Source of the DNA: Nocardia sp. NRRL S-836
GTDB taxonomy: Bacteria; Actinomycetota; Actinomycetes; Mycobacteriales; Pseudonocardiaceae
NCBI RefSeq assembly: GCF_001279525.1
Contig: NZ_LGDY01000106.1
Span: forward strand, 62,001-126,000
Direction: 5' to 3'
DNA: 64,000 nucleotides
Below, one piece after another: positions 1 to 9,745 of the stretch. The translations under genes and the position numbers were made by a program. Positions within the stretch are counted from its first letter, which is position 1; each line of letters opens with the position of its first letter. Below the pieces are notes generated by a model. The model saw only the letters and a list, made by a program, of their open reading frames with translations, did no database searches and was not told where the DNA came from.

Positions 1-3000
1 ACGTGGTGGAACGTCCACAGCACCAGCACCTCGTCGCCGGACAGCCGGGCGAGTGCCACGCGCATCAGCGGCGCCGTGGCCAGGTCGAGTCCGGCGGCGC
101 GGTCGCTGTCGAGCAGAGCGCTCAGCTGTTCGTCGCGGCCCTGTTCGTCGAGGCCGCTCCAGTCGAGGTGGGTGATCGGGAGGGTGACGTGCGGGCGCAC
201 CAGCTGCAGCGGTTCCGCGAGCCCGTCCCACACCACCTCGCTGCGCAGCACGGCGTTGCGGTCCACGACCCGTTGCCAGGCCTCGCCCAGCACGCGCGGG
301 TCGGTCACGCCGGAGAGCCGGAAGCGGACCTGGTTGAAGTACGCGCCGGAGCTCGCGCCGTCGACCAGGCCGTGGAAGACCATGCCGGCCTGCATGGGCG
401 TCAGCGGGTAGACGTCCTCGACGTCGCGGCCGTCGCCGATCAGGCGGTCGACCGCGGCCTGGTCCAGGGCCGCCAGCGGGAAGTCCGACGGCGTGCGGCC
501 ACCGGAACCGGGCTGGGCGCAGTGCGCCACGATCTCCCGCAACGCCGTGGCCATCGCCTCGGCCAGGCGGTGAACGGTCGACTCGTCGTGCACCTGGTCG
601 CTGAAGTACCAGGTGAGGTCGAGGCAGCCGTGCTCGACCGCGCCGACGACGTCGAGCAGGTGCGGGCGTGGTGCCTCGGGTGCGCTGTCGAGCTCCAGGC
701 TGCCGCGCACGGCGTGCAGCACGCCGCCCTCCACGGCCGACCAGTCGAGCCGGCCGAGGTAGTTGAGGCTGATCCGCGGGGCGCCGGTGCCGGGCTCGTG
801 CAGGGCGCCGTGGCCGATTCCCTTGCGGGGCACGGCGCGCAGCTGTTCCTTGACCGACTTGAGGACCGTGCCCCAGTGGTCACCGGACCAGTCGCCGTCG
901 GGCACGTGCGGTGCGACGGGGAAGATCGAGGTGAACCAGCCGACCGTGCGGGAGAGGTCGACACCGTCGAGCACGTCCTCGCGGCCGTGGCCCTCCAGGT
1001 CCACCGGCACCCGCCGGCGGCCGGTCCACTCGGCCAGCACCCGGCCCAGCGCGCTCACGAGCACGTCGTTGACCTGCGTGCGGTAGGCGCCGGGCACGTC
1101 CTGCAGCAGCGCCCTGGTGGTCTCGCGGTCGAGCCGGACCGACACGGCACGGGTGGACCCGGCGGTGTTGGGCCCGTCGTGGTCGACGGGCAGCGACGGG
1201 TCGGCTTGCGCGGTCGCGGCCCAGTGGACGCGTTCGTCGTCGAACCCGCCCTGCGCGGTGTGCCGGGCGAGCCGGTGCGCCCAGTCCCGGAACGACGTCG
1301 TCTTGGCGGCCAGTACCACGGGCTCGCCGCGCACGGCCTGGTCGTAGGCCGTGACGAGGTCCTCCAGCAGGACGCGCCACGACACGCCGTCCACGACGAG
1401 GTGGTGGACGGTCAGGCACAGCACCGGGTGCTCGCCCTCGGGGCGCTGCAGGACGGCCCGCAGCAGCGGCCCGGTCGCGAGGTCGAAGCCCTCGGTGCGG
1501 TGTGCGGTCAGCAGTTCGGCCTGTTCGGCCGGTGCGTTGTGCTGGCGCCACCCGGACCCGGTGCGCTCGAACCGCATCCTCAGCGCGTCGTGGTGCTCCA
1601 CCAGCGCGGCCAGCGCCCGGCGCAGTGCGTCGGTGTCCACGTCGTGGGCCAGTTCCGCGGTCAGGGACTGGTTGAAGTGCTCGGGGTGCTCGGGGTTCGT
1701 GGCGAACAGCCACCGCTGCACCGGCGTGAGCGGCACGTCGCCCGCCACCCGGCCCTGGTCGGCCTGTGCGGGTCCGGCGACGGCCGCCGCGGCGGCGAGC
1801 GCCGCGACGGTGGGGTGGCGGAACAGGTCGCCGGGGGTGAGCGCGAGGCCTGCCTGGCGGGCCCGTGACACCACCTGGATGCTGAGGATGGAGTCGCCGC
1901 CCAGCTCGAAGAAGTTGTCGCTCGCTCCCACGCGTTCGACGCCGAGCAGCTGCGACCAGATCCCGGCCAGCACAGCCTCCGGTCCGTCGGCGGGTGCGAC
2001 GTTGGTGGCGGTGGTGGCGGACCACACCGGGTCGGGCAGCGCGCGCCGGTCGACCTTCCCGCTCGCGTTGAGCGGCAAGGAGTCCAGGACGACGAACGCG
2101 GAAGGCACGAGGTAGTCCGGCAGCCCGCGGCCGAGGAACTCCCGCAGCTGCGCCACCTCGGGCGCGGTGTCCACAGTGGTCAGATAGGCGACCAGGCGCT
2201 TGCGGCCGGTGTCGTCGGTGCGCACGACCGTGACGGACTGGGCCACGGCGGGATGGGCGGACAGCGCCGTGTCGACCTCGCCCGGCTCGACGCGGAACCC
2301 GCGGATCTTGACCTGGTCGTCGGTGCGGCCGACGAACTCCACGGTGCCGTCGGCCTGCCAGCGCACGAGGTCGCCGGTGCGGTACATCCGCTCCCCCGGC
2401 GCTCCGAACGGGTCGGCGACGAACCGGGCCGCGGTGAGTCCCGGCTGGCCCGCGTAGCCGCGCGCCAGGCCGGAGCCCGCGATGTACAGCTCACCCGGCA
2501 CGCCGATCGGCGTGGGCGACAGGCTCTCGTCGAGCACGCGCAGCCGCATGTCGTCCAGCGGGCGGCCGATCGGCACGACGTCCCCGACGCCATCGGCGTC
2601 AGCCATGCGGTACGAGGTGGCGAAGGTGGTGGTCTCGGTGGGGCCGTAGCCGTTGACCACGGCGATGCCGGGGCACGCGCGCAGCACCCGGCGGACCGCG
2701 GGCGCGGGCACGACGTCGCCGCCGGTCCACACCTCGCGCAGCCCGGTCAGGCAGTCGGGGTCGTCCTGCGCGATGACCCGGAACAGGCCGGCGGTCAGCC
2801 ACAGGCCGGTGAGGCCGTGCCCGGTGACGAGGTCGCGGATCCGGCCGGCGTCCAGGTCACCGGCCGGGGCGACCACGACGGTGCCGCCGCTCAGCAGCGG
2901 CACCCAGAGCTCGTAGGTGGTGGCGTCGAACGCGGGCGCGGAGTGCAGCAGGACGCGGTCGTGCGCGCCGCCCTCGAACCGCCGGTCCCGTGCGAGGTCG

Positions 3001-6000
3001 GTCACGTCGCGGTGCCGCACGGCGACGCCCTTGGGCACGCCGGTGGAGCCCGAGGTGTGCATGACGTAGGCGAGCTGGTCCGGGCGCGGGGTCACGTCCG
3101 GCGCGGTGTCCGGTTCCCCGGTGAGGTCCGCGGTGCCCAGCACGACAACGCGCCCGTCGCAGATCTCCTGCGCGGTCGCGAGCCACGTCTGGTCGGTCAG
3201 CACGACGTCGGCGCCGCTGCCCTTCAGCAGCACGGCCAGCCGTTCGGCGGGCGCCCTGGTGTCGAGCGGCACGTAGGCCCCGCCCGCCTTGACGACCGCC
3301 AGCTCGGCGGCCACGAGGTCGAGCGAACGGCTCAGCAGCAGGGCCACCGGCTCCTCGGCGCGCAGTCCGTGGCGCAGCAGGTGGTGGGCCAGGCGGTTGG
3401 CGCGGGCGTCCAGCTCGGCGTAGGTCAGCGACGTGCCGTCGGCGACGACGGCCTCGGCGTCGGGCGTGCGGCGGACCTGCTCGGCGAAGAGGGCGGTGAT
3501 CGTGGTCGGGGGCCGGTGCCGGCCGGTGCCGTTGAACGCGTGCAGGACCCGGTCGCGTTCCGTCGGCCCGAGCAGTGCCAGCTCGCCCACGGGCCGGGCG
3601 GGGTCGGCGACGACGGACTCCAGCAGGACCCGCAGGTGGCCGGCCATCCGCTCGATCGTGGCGGCGTCCCACAGGTCGGTGTTGTACTCCAGCGACAGGT
3701 CCAGCGAGCCGTCCCGCGGCCAGAACTCGACCAGCAGCTCGAACCGGGCCCGCGGGCGCGGCAGGTGGTGCTCGGTGACGCTCAGCTCCTCGACCGCCTG
3801 CGGCCGCACCATCTCCTGCTGCAGCACGACGAGCGCCTGCACGAGCGGTGTGCGGCTCGGGTCGCGGTCGGGCCGCAGCTCGTCGACGAGCCGGTCGAAC
3901 GGCACCTCGTCGTGGGCGAACGCGTCGAGCACGGTGTCCTTGACGTCGGCCAGGAACCGCTCGAACGGCACGGCCGGGTCCACTGTGGACCGCAGCACGA
4001 GAGTGTTGACGAAGAAGCCGACCAGGTCGTCCAGCTCCGGGCGGCCGCGGCCCGCGGAGGCGGTGCCCACGGCCACGTCGCTGCGGCCGGTGTAGCGGGC
4101 CAGCAGCAGCTGCACGGCCGCCGCCAGGGTGGTGAACAGGGTGGTGCCGCCGGTGCGGCCGAGCTCGGTCAGGCGCTGCACCAGGTGGTCCGGCAGGGAT
4201 TCGCGGTGCACGGCGCCCGCGGTGGTGCGCTGCGCAGGGCGGGGCCGGTCGGTGGGCAGGTCGAGCGGTTCGAGGCCGGCGAGGACGTGGCGCCAGTGGT
4301 CCACCTCCCCGGCGACGGCCGGGTCGTCCAGGCGGCGGCGCTGCCACGCCGCGAAGTCGCCGTAGCGGATCGGGAGCGGCCGGAGGCCGGTTGTTGTTGT
4401 TCTTCGCACGGCGGAGCGGTACAGCTCCAGCAGGTCGTCGACCTGGAGCCGGACCGACCAGCCGTCGGTGGCGATGTGGTGCTGGTCGAGCAGCAGCACG
4501 TGGTCGTCGTCGGCCAGCCTGGCCAGCACGGCGCGCGCCAGCGGTCCGGTGGTCAGGTCGAACGGCGTGGTCAGCTCCTCCGCGCACAGCCGGTCGAGCG
4601 CGTCGTCCCGGTCGGCTTCCCGGACACCGGAGAGGTCCTCGACGCGCAGCGGAACGGGCGCGGGTGCGGCGACGACCTGCACGCCGTGGCCGTCGACCTC
4701 CGCGTAGGTGGTCCGCATGACCTCGTGCCGTTCGACCAGCGCGTCCAGCGCGGTCCGCAGGGCGTCGAGGTCGAGCGGGCCGCGCAACCGCAGGCCGACA
4801 CCGGTGTTGTAGTCGGTGGCGGCGGGGTCGAGCCGGTGCTGCAACCACAGCCGGTGCTGCGCCGGGGACAGCGGCAGCGCGCTGCCGGGCGGCACCGGGG
4901 TGATCCGGTCGCCCGCCTCGATGGGCAGGCGGTCGGCGAGCAGCTCGGCGAGACCGGCCACGGTTCCCGCGGCCATCAGCTCGCCGGTGGACAACGGCAC
5001 GTCCAGCGCCGTGCGCAGCCGCGACACCACCCGCAGGGCCTGGATCGAGTCGCCGCCCAGCGACAGGAAGTCGTCCTGCGCGCCGACCTGGTCAGGGGCG
5101 ACCCCGAGCACCTCGGCCCACGCCCGCGCGATGGCCTGCTCGGCGGGCGTGCGCGGTGCGACGCGCTCGGTGCGCCGGTCGAGGCCCCAGTCGGGTTCGG
5201 GCAGCGCCTTGCGGTCGAGCTTGCCGTTGGAGTTGAGCGGGAGGCGGTCCAGCGTCGTGAACGCCGACGGCACCATGTAGTCGGGCAGCGAACGCAGGAC
5301 GACGTCACGCAGCTCGTCACCGGAAGGTGCCGTGGCCCCGGCCGGGACGACGTAGGCGACGAGGCGTTTGACGCCGCCCTGGTCGACCTTCGCCAGCACC
5401 GCGGCCTGCGCGACACCGGGGTGCTCGGCCAGCACGGCCTCGACCTCGCCGGTCTCCACCCGGAACCCGCGGATCTTGACCTGGTCGTCGACGCGGCCGA
5501 CGAAGTCGATCGTGCCCTCGGGGGTCCAGCGCACCAGGTCGCCGGTGCGGTACATCCGCTCCCCCGGCGCGCCGAACGGGTCGGCCAGGAAGCGGTCCGC
5601 GGTCAGGCCGGGGCGGTTGAGGTAGCCGCGGGCGAGACCGGCGCCCGCGATGAACAGCTCCCCGGTCTCCCCGTCGGGCACCAGGTTCAGGTCGTCGTCC
5701 AGCACGTGCAGCCGCATGCCGTCCAGCGCCGTGCCGATGGGCAGGACGTCGGGCACCGCGCCGACGTCGGGCAGGGGGTGGCAGGTGGCGAACGTGGTCG
5801 TCTCGGTGGGGCCGTAGACGTCCACCACGACGGTGCCAGGACACGCCTGGAGCACCCGCCGCACCGCCGCGGCGGGCACCACGTCACCGCCGGTCCACAC
5901 CTCGCGCAGCCCCGTCAGGCAGGCCGGGTCGTCCTGCGCCAGCACGCGGAACAGGCCGGAGGTCATGAAGATCCCGGTCACGCCGTGCTCGGTGATCGCC

Positions 6001-6734
6001 TTGCGCAGCACCGGCCCGTCCACGTCGCCGGGAGGGGCGACCACGACGCTGCCGCCGTTGAGCAGCGGCACCCACAGCTCGTAGGTCGACGCGTCGAACG
6101 CCACCGGCGAGTGCACCAGCACCCGGTCGTGCGCGCCGCCCGTGAACCGCGCGTCGCGGGCGAGGTCGACGACGTCGCGGTGCCGGGCCGCCACGCCCTT
6201 CGGCACGCCGGTGGAGCCCGAGGTGAACACGACGTAAGCCAGGTTGTCCGGGTGCACCACCGGAACCGGCGCGTCCTCGACGTCCGCGGACTCCTCGCCC
6301 ACGACCACCACGTGGCCGCCGTGCACGCGTTCCGCGACCGCCCGCCACACGTGGTCGGTCAGGAGCACCGGCACTCCGGCGTCCGCGAGCATGGCGGCCA
6401 TCCGCTGCTCAGGTGCACGTGCGTCGAGCGGCACGTACGCGCCCCCGGCCTTGAGCACGGCCAGCAGCCCGGCCACGAGGTCGGCCGAGCGTTCCAGCAG
6501 CACACCGACCGGCCGCTCGGGCCGGACCCCCAGCCGCAGCAACCGCCGGGCGAGCCGGTCCGAGCGGGCGTCGAGCTCCGCGTAGGTGAGCTCGCCGTCG
6601 TCGGCGACCACCGCCACGGCGGCCGGGGTGCGCCGGACCTGCTCGGCGAACAGACCGACCACGGTGTCGCGCTGCGCGGGGCAGAACGGACCTCCGGCCG
6701 GCGTGGTGGCGGGCACGGTGTCGGGGAGCGTCAT
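1..6734 (-). CDS. Non-ribosomal peptide synthetase, initiation modules A-T-C-A-T-E-C, C-terminus cut by window edge
   Basis: Starts at ATG 6734, 84 bases after the hydrolase gene; an AGAGG lies upstream. The protein opens directly with an adenylation domain and no leading C domain, so it should start the chain. Order by residue: A1 ~20-520, carrier with LGGDS and Ser563, C domain ~600-1030 with HHxxxDG at 752-758, A2 ~1075-1560, carrier with Ser1615, epimerisation domain ~1655-2090 (HHxxxDG at 1777-1783, then the E-type motifs EGHGRE, TVGWFT and NYLGR), then a new C domain from ~2105. The last two visible residues (2243-2244) are the HH of that C domain's active site. By-eye specificity residues are DAYFWGVTF for A1 (branched aliphatic, Ile/Val-like) and DAYWWGGTF for A2 (valine-like, then epimerised). 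Module order is secure; substrates are tentative. Confidence 0.96.
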   Translation of the reverse strand, partial: MTLPDTVPATTPAGGPFCPAQRDTVVGLFAEQVRRTPAAVAVVADDGELTYAELDARSDRLARRLLRLGVRPERPVGVLLERSADLVAGLLAVLKAGGAYVPLDARAPEQRMAAMLADAGVPVLLTDHVWRAVAERVHGGHVVVVGEESADVEDAPVPVVHPDNLAYVVFTSGSTGVPKGVAARHRDVVDLARDARFTGGAHDRVLVHSPVAFDASTYELWVPLLNGGSVVVAPPGDVDGPVLRKAITEHGVTGIFMTSGLFRVLAQDDPACLTGLREVWTGGDVVPAAAVRRVLQACPGTVVVDVYGPTETTTFATCHPLPDVGAVPDVLPIGTALDGMRLHVLDDDLNLVPDGETGELFIAGAGLARGYLNRPGLTADRFLADPFGAPGERMYRTGDLVRWTPEGTIDFVGRVDDQVKIRGFRVETGEVEAVLAEHPGVAQAAVLAKVDQGGVKRLVAYVVPAGATAPSGDELRDVVLRSLPDYMVPSAFTTLDRLPLNSNGKLDRKALPEPDWGLDRRTERVAPRTPAEQAIARAWAEVLGVAPDQVGAQDDFLSLGGDSIQALRVVSRLRTALDVPLSTGELMAAGTVAGLAELLADRLPIEAGDRITPVPPGSALPLSPAQHRLWLQHRLDPAATDYNTGVGLRLRGPLDLDALRTALDALVERHEVMRTTYAEVDGHGVQVVAAPAPVPLRVEDLSGVREADRDDALDRLCAEELTTPFDLTTGPLARAVLARLADDDHVLLLDQHHIATDGWSVRLQVDDLLELYRSAVRRTTTTGLRPLPIRYGDFAAWQRRRLDDPAVAGEVDHWRHVLAGLEPLDLPTDRPRPAQRTTAGAVHRESLPDHLVQRLTELGRTGGTTLFTTLAAAVQLLLARYTGRSDVAVGTASAGRGRPELDDLVGFFVNTLVLRSTVDPAVPFERFLADVKDTVLDAFAHDEVPFDRLVDELRPDRDPSRTPLVQALVVLQQEMVRPQAVEELSVTEHHLPRPRARFELLVEFWPRDGSLDLSLEYNTDLWDAATIERMAGHLRVLLESVVADPARPVGELALLGPTERDRVLHAFNGTGRHRPPTTITALFAEQVRRTPDAEAVVADGTSLTYAELDARANRLAHHLLRHGLRAEEPVALLLSRSLDLVAAELAVVKAGGAYVPLDTRAPAERLAVLLKGSGADVVLTDQTWLATAQEICDGRVVVLGTADLTGEPDTAPDVTPRPDQLAYVMHTSGSTGVPKGVAVRHRDVTDLARDRRFEGGAHDRVLLHSAPAFDATTYELWVPLLSGGTVVVAPAGDLDAGRIRDLVTGHGLTGLWLTAGLFRVIAQDDPDCLTGLREVWTGGDVVPAPAVRRVLRACPGIAVVNGYGPTETTTFATSYRMADADGVGDVVPIGRPLDDMRLRVLDESLSPTPIGVPGELYIAGSGLARGYAGQPGLTAARFVADPFGAPGERMYRTGDLVRWQADGTVEFVGRTDDQVKIRGFRVEPGEVDTALSAHPAVAQSVTVVRTDDTGRKRLVAYLTTVDTAPEVAQLREFLGRGLPDYLVPSAFVVLDSLPLNASGKVDRRALPDPVWSATTATNVAPADGPEAVLAGIWSQLLGVERVGASDNFFELGGDSILSIQVVSRARQAGLALTPGDLFRHPTVAALAAAAAVAGPAQADQGRVAGDVPLTPVQRWLFATNPEHPEHFNQSLTAELAHDVDTDALRRALAALVEHHDALRMRFERTGSGWRQHNAPAEQAELLTAHRTEGFDLATGPLLRAVLQRPEGEHPVLCLTVHHLVVDGVSWRVLLEDLVTAYDQAVRGEPVVLAAKTTSFRDWAHRLARHTAQGGFDDERVHWAATAQADPSLPVDHDGPNTAGSTRAVSVRLDRETTRALLQDVPGAYRTQVNDVLVSALGRVLAEWTGRRRVPVDLEGHGREDVLDGVDLSRTVGWFTSIFPVAPHVPDGDWSGDHWGTVLKSVKEQLRAVPRKGIGHGALHEPGTGAPRISLNYLGRLDWSAVEGGVLHAVRGSLELDSAPEAPRPHLLDVVGAVEHGCLDLTWYFSDQVHDESTVHRLAEAMATALREIVAHCAQPGSGGRTPSDFPLAALDQAAVDRLIGDGRDVEDVYPLTPMQAGMVFHGLVDGASSGAYFNQVRFRLSGVTDPRVLGEAWQRVVDRNAVLRSEVVWDGLAEPLQLVRPHVTLPITHLDWSGLDEQGRDEQLSALLDSDRAAGLDLATAPLMRVALARLSGDEVLVLWTFHH

Positions 6735-6817
6735 CGCCGTCCAACCTCTTTCGGGCGCGCTGCAACGGCGCGGGTGTACCAGGGGCAGGGAAAGGTGTGC
6801 GGGGCTGTCGCGCGGCC

Positions 6818-8161
6818 TCAGGCCACGTCGCGCTCGCGTTGCCGGCCGGCGACCCGGCCGCCGATCTGGATCCGGTCGATCCGGCCGCTGCGGGGGTCGC
6901 GCAGGAAGCGGCCGGGGTGCCCGGTCGCGCCGTTGGCCAGCTCGGTGACGGAGAAGACGAACCCGTCGTGCACCGCGAGCCGCGCGGCCGGTTCGTCGTC
7001 GACGACCAGGTGCAGCTCGTCGCCCTCGACCACCACGGAGAAGGCGGTGTCGCCGTTGACGTACGTGCCGGTGCACTCGCGCGGGATGGACGTGCGCGGC
7101 TCAGTGTTGATCGTCGCGGCGCTGTCGGCGAGCTCGATGCCCGCCGCCCGCAGCTCCGGCAGCAGGTCGCGCCAGAGCGCGGCACCGGTGGCGGAGTTGG
7201 TGGTCAGCGCGACGACCGTGCCGGTCTCGGGGTTCAGCCGCAGGTGGCAGGAGGTGCCGTCGGCGGTGCCGTCGTGGCCGAGCCAGCCGGTGTCGTTGCC
7301 GCGGAAGAGCGCGAGGCCCAGGCCCCAGCCGTCGGCGAGACCGAACGGGTCCGCGCCGGGCACGGGGCGGCGCATCTCGGCGAGGTGCTCGGGGGTGACC
7401 AGGCCGGGGTCGATGCCGCCGTGGCCGGCGTCGAGGTGCATCCGCGCGAGCTCGACCAGGTCGGCGGCGCTGGCGGCGAGACCGCCCGCGGGCGCCTCGA
7501 CCTCGGTCAGCTCCTGCTCGACCGGCCGCACCAGGCCCAGGGCGTGGTTGACGGTGTGACCGCTGGCCGTGGCGGATCCGTCGTCGCCGTCGGTGCCCGC
7601 GATGAACCCGAGGTCGATGTCGAGCGGCTTGAGCAGGATGGTGCGGACCGCTTCCTCCCACGACATGCCGGTCGCCACCTCGATCAGGCGGCCGATGAGG
7701 GCGTAGCCGGTGTTGGAGTAGGAGAAGCCGGCGCCCGGCGGCTGCACGACGTCCCGCACCGAAGCGGCCAGCGCCGCGGGGCCGTCGGAGGGCGGGGCGG
7801 TGACCTCCGAGTGCAGCCCGCCGGTGTGGCTGAGCAGGTGACGGGCGGTGAGCACGTCCGCGTTCTCCCCGAGCGCCTGCCGCAGGTCGGGCAGGTACTC
7901 CACGACCGGCTCGTCGAGGTCGATGTCGCCGTCGGACACCAGGACCATCAACAGGGTCGCGGTGAAGGTCTTGGTGATGGAACCGATCGGCACTTTGCTG
8001 TCACGCCGCATCGCGCGACCCGTGCCGTGCCGCTCTTCGCCGAACTCGAACTCGCGGGCCTCACCGCCGGACCAGATGACGAGCTGAGCACCTGGTACGT
8101 CGTTGTCGGTGGCCGCCCGTTCGAGTGCCGCACGTAAGTGGTCCACCATTTCCTCTCTCAT
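6818..8161 (-). CDS. Serine hydrolase, beta-lactamase/PBP (class C) fold
   Basis: 447 residues from ATG 8161, preceded by GTAGGGG at suitable spacing; an in-frame start 31 codons upstream lacks such a site. Residues S61-x-x-K64 (SITK) give the nucleophile and general base, Y148-S-N150 the second motif, and H296-D-G298 is a likely third motif, so the catalytic set of the class C beta-lactamase/DD-peptidase/esterase superfamily is complete. The C-terminal ~120 residues form an extra lipocalin-like beta-rich domain seen in many such proteins. No signal peptide or membrane segment is visible, so it is probably cytosolic. It sits between mbtH and the NRPS on the same strand, which makes a biosynthetic job (peptide release or cyclisation in the manner of PBP-type thioesterases, or precursor hydrolysis) more likely than wall metabolism. 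That role is inference. Confidence 0.9.
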   Translation of the reverse strand: MREEMVDHLRAALERAATDNDVPGAQLVIWSGGEAREFEFGEERHGTGRAMRRDSKVPIGSITKTFTATLLMVLVSDGDIDLDEPVVEYLPDLRQALGENADVLTARHLLSHTGGLHSEVTAPPSDGPAALAASVRDVVQPPGAGFSYSNTGYALIGRLIEVATGMSWEEAVRTILLKPLDIDLGFIAGTDGDDGSATASGHTVNHALGLVRPVEQELTEVEAPAGGLAASAADLVELARMHLDAGHGGIDPGLVTPEHLAEMRRPVPGADPFGLADGWGLGLALFRGNDTGWLGHDGTADGTSCHLRLNPETGTVVALTTNSATGAALWRDLLPELRAAGIELADSAATINTEPRTSIPRECTGTYVNGDTAFSVVVEGDELHLVVDDEPAARLAVHDGFVFSVTELANGATGHPGRFLRDPRSGRIDRIQIGGRVAGRQRERDVA

Positions 8162-8498
8162 CAACACCCCTACCCGTTCCGATTTGTTCTGCACGGACGT
8201 GTGACGCACGTTTAGCACGACGCAAAAGCGCGCGACAACCGTGGTACCCACCAACTGCCGTTGTCACACAATTCCACGTTGCCGGGAATCACATCCGGTG
8301 CACATGTACATTGCCGCACATTGCCAGTACTCGCCGGGAGTTCGCCAGCCCCGGAATCTCGATCCCAGGAGGTGAACGGACGCGCAATGCGAAATATTGT
8401 TAACTTTCAGCGGTCGCACGTCCGCCGGACACCATTCACCTGAATGCGAGGTTTGAACACGCATGGTGAGCCCGGCGGTCGCCCGGCTGCGGCACAGG
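8162..8498. other. Intergenic region between mbtH and hydrolase genes
   Basis: 337 bases, AT-richer than its surroundings, probably carrying a promoter for the minus-strand hydrolase/NRPS genes. On the plus strand there is a strong AGGAGGTGA at 8367-8375 followed by a very short frame (ATG 8387, stop 8441-8443, 18 residues). It could be a tiny peptide gene, but the 14-base spacing is long. Confidence 0.5.
8387..8443 (+). CDS. Possible 18-residue peptide gene
   Basis: Short plus-strand frame opposite in direction to the flanking biosynthetic genes. Its only support is a consensus ribosome site (AGGAGGTGA, 8367-8375), rare elsewhere in this window. A GTG at 8372 inside that site is in frame but could not use it. 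The peptide is basic (several Arg, His) with no signal peptide. It resembles no peptide I recognise and may be chance. Confidence 0.2.
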   Translation: MRNIVNFQRSHVRRTPFT

Positions 8499-8702
8499 TC
8501 AGGCGTTCTGGTCCGCCGCCATCTGTTCCCGCAGGCTGCGGGGCCGCATGTCGGTCCACACGGAGTCCACGTAGTCCATGCACTCCTGCCGCGACCCCTC
8601 TTTCCCCTCGCTGCGCCACCCCTGGGGAAGCTCCTTGCCCAACGGCCACAACGAGCGCTGTTCCTCGTCGTTGACCAGGACCTGGTAGGCGGCGTCGGCC
8701 AC
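8499..8702 (-). CDS. mbtH: MbtH-like NRPS accessory protein
   Basis: 67 residues from GTG 8702 with GAAGGAG six bases upstream. It has the family hallmarks: N-D-E-x-Q near the start, S-L-W-P, P-x-G-W, a Cys followed by the YVxxxWTDMRP signature, and RSL near the end. MbtH-like proteins bind adenylation domains in the cytosol and are often needed for their folding and activity. It is the first visible gene of the left biosynthetic group, followed by the hydrolase and the NRPS whose A domains it should serve. Length is typical. Confidence 0.96.
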   Translation of the reverse strand: MADAAYQVLVNDEEQRSLWPLGKELPQGWRSEGKEGSRQECMDYVDSVWTDMRPRSLREQMAADQNA

Positions 8703-9162
8703 GGCTGTCTCCTTCTCGTCATTCGGACATGAGGTGCGGATCGGGGCTCACCGGAATCGGGCGACCGGTGATCACGGCGGAGAAAAACTCCGCGCGCAAA
8801 CCAGCCCTCACCGCAGACCAGACAACAGTGGCGTTCCGCGACTGCCGAATACACCGCCAAAGGGAGCATTCCCATGAATCCCCGAGCAGCATAAACGAAC
8901 CATATGTTTTAGCCGCCGCCGATGGGGGAACCGGGCCGTTACCCGAGAGTCACTCGCGACTCTCCGGCCCGTTTCACCCCGTTCTCACTGCCCGGAGGGG
9001 TGTTCGTAGCCGCCCGTTAGCCGTTGTGACAGCCCGGATAACGGTTGCTTATGCGGTCGGAATCCGGGCTTGTTAACACAATACAGGAGACGATGTCTTT
9101 CTCGTCACAACTGCCCGCATTTTCGACGTGACGGGTGGTACCGGGTGGCCGGCGCGCGGGCG
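8703..9162. other. Non-coding stretch upstream of mbtH
   Basis: 460 bases without a convincing gene and with lower GC. It must carry the promoter of mbtH. A small hairpin (GAGAGTC/GACTCTC, arms 8945-8951 and 8958-8964) could end transcription from the STAS gene, which reads toward it. Nothing else stands out. Confidence 0.5.
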
Positions 9163-9564
9163 TCAGAGCGCGAGGTCGGGCCGTGCGACCGCGGACGCCT
9201 GCCGCAGCGCCTCGACCGCGTGCGGCACGGTCTCGTGCAGCATGAGCACCTGCCCCAGGCCGGTGACCGTGAGCGAGCGCAGGCTCGCGCGTCCGGTCGC
9301 GACGACGGCGAACCCGATGCCGGCCTGCCGGGCGCGCTGGTTGGCCTCACCCAGCATCGCCAGCCCCGTGGAGGCGAAGAACCCGACGGCGAGGTACAGC
9401 ACGATGCCGATCGGGTGGGTGTTCATCTGGTCCTGGATCGCGGCGCGCGCCCGGTCGACGTTGGTGATGTCGACATCACCGTTCAGCGCCATGACCACGA
9501 CGCCGTCGTGGTCGACGGTCTCGATGCTCAGGTGTGACACACCATCGCTCAGTCCATGCGTCAT
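9163..9564 (-). CDS. STAS-domain protein (anti-sigma factor antagonist type)
   Basis: 133 residues from ATG 9564; an upstream in-frame start would add a 31-residue Arg/Gly-rich head with no family character. The sequence shows the STAS pattern: an early strand ending VVVMALNGDVDITN, helix VDRARAAIQDQM, strand IVLYLAVGFFASTGLAML (the usual phospho-acceptor region D-S-S-G reads F-A-S-T-G here) and strand GFAVVATG. Such proteins free sigma factors by binding their anti-sigma kinases. The serine before T-G would be the phosphorylation site. No kinase or sigma gene adjoins, so its partner is elsewhere. Confidence 0.85.
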   Translation of the reverse strand: MTHGLSDGVSHLSIETVDHDGVVVMALNGDVDITNVDRARAAIQDQMNTHPIGIVLYLAVGFFASTGLAMLGEANQRARQAGIGFAVVATGRASLRSLTVTGLGQVLMLHETVPHAVEALRQASAVARPDLAL

Positions 9565-9745
9565 CGCGTACCGCCCGTGCCCGCCGGGCCGGCCTTCGCG
9601 AAGCCGGCTGCCGGTCCCGTCACCGCGATGATCACGCGGCATCGTCCACGCTCGCACCGATCAGCGGTTCTCGCTCGCCCAACCGCCACACGCCGCCCGG
9701 CCGTGTATTTGTTGCCGCAACGGGTGCCGGTGTGCGATCGCTCGC

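Noticed and set aside
2253..7559. A plus-strand frame of ~1770 codons opposite the NRPS
   Set aside because: High-GC shadow of the minus-strand codons; its product is His/Val/Gly/Arg-rich low complexity with no domain features, while the minus strand encodes a perfect NRPS.
6818..8161. Beta-lactam resistance gene
   Set aside because: No signal peptide for export, location within an NRPS locus, and an extra C-terminal domain do not fit a periplasmic beta-lactamase.
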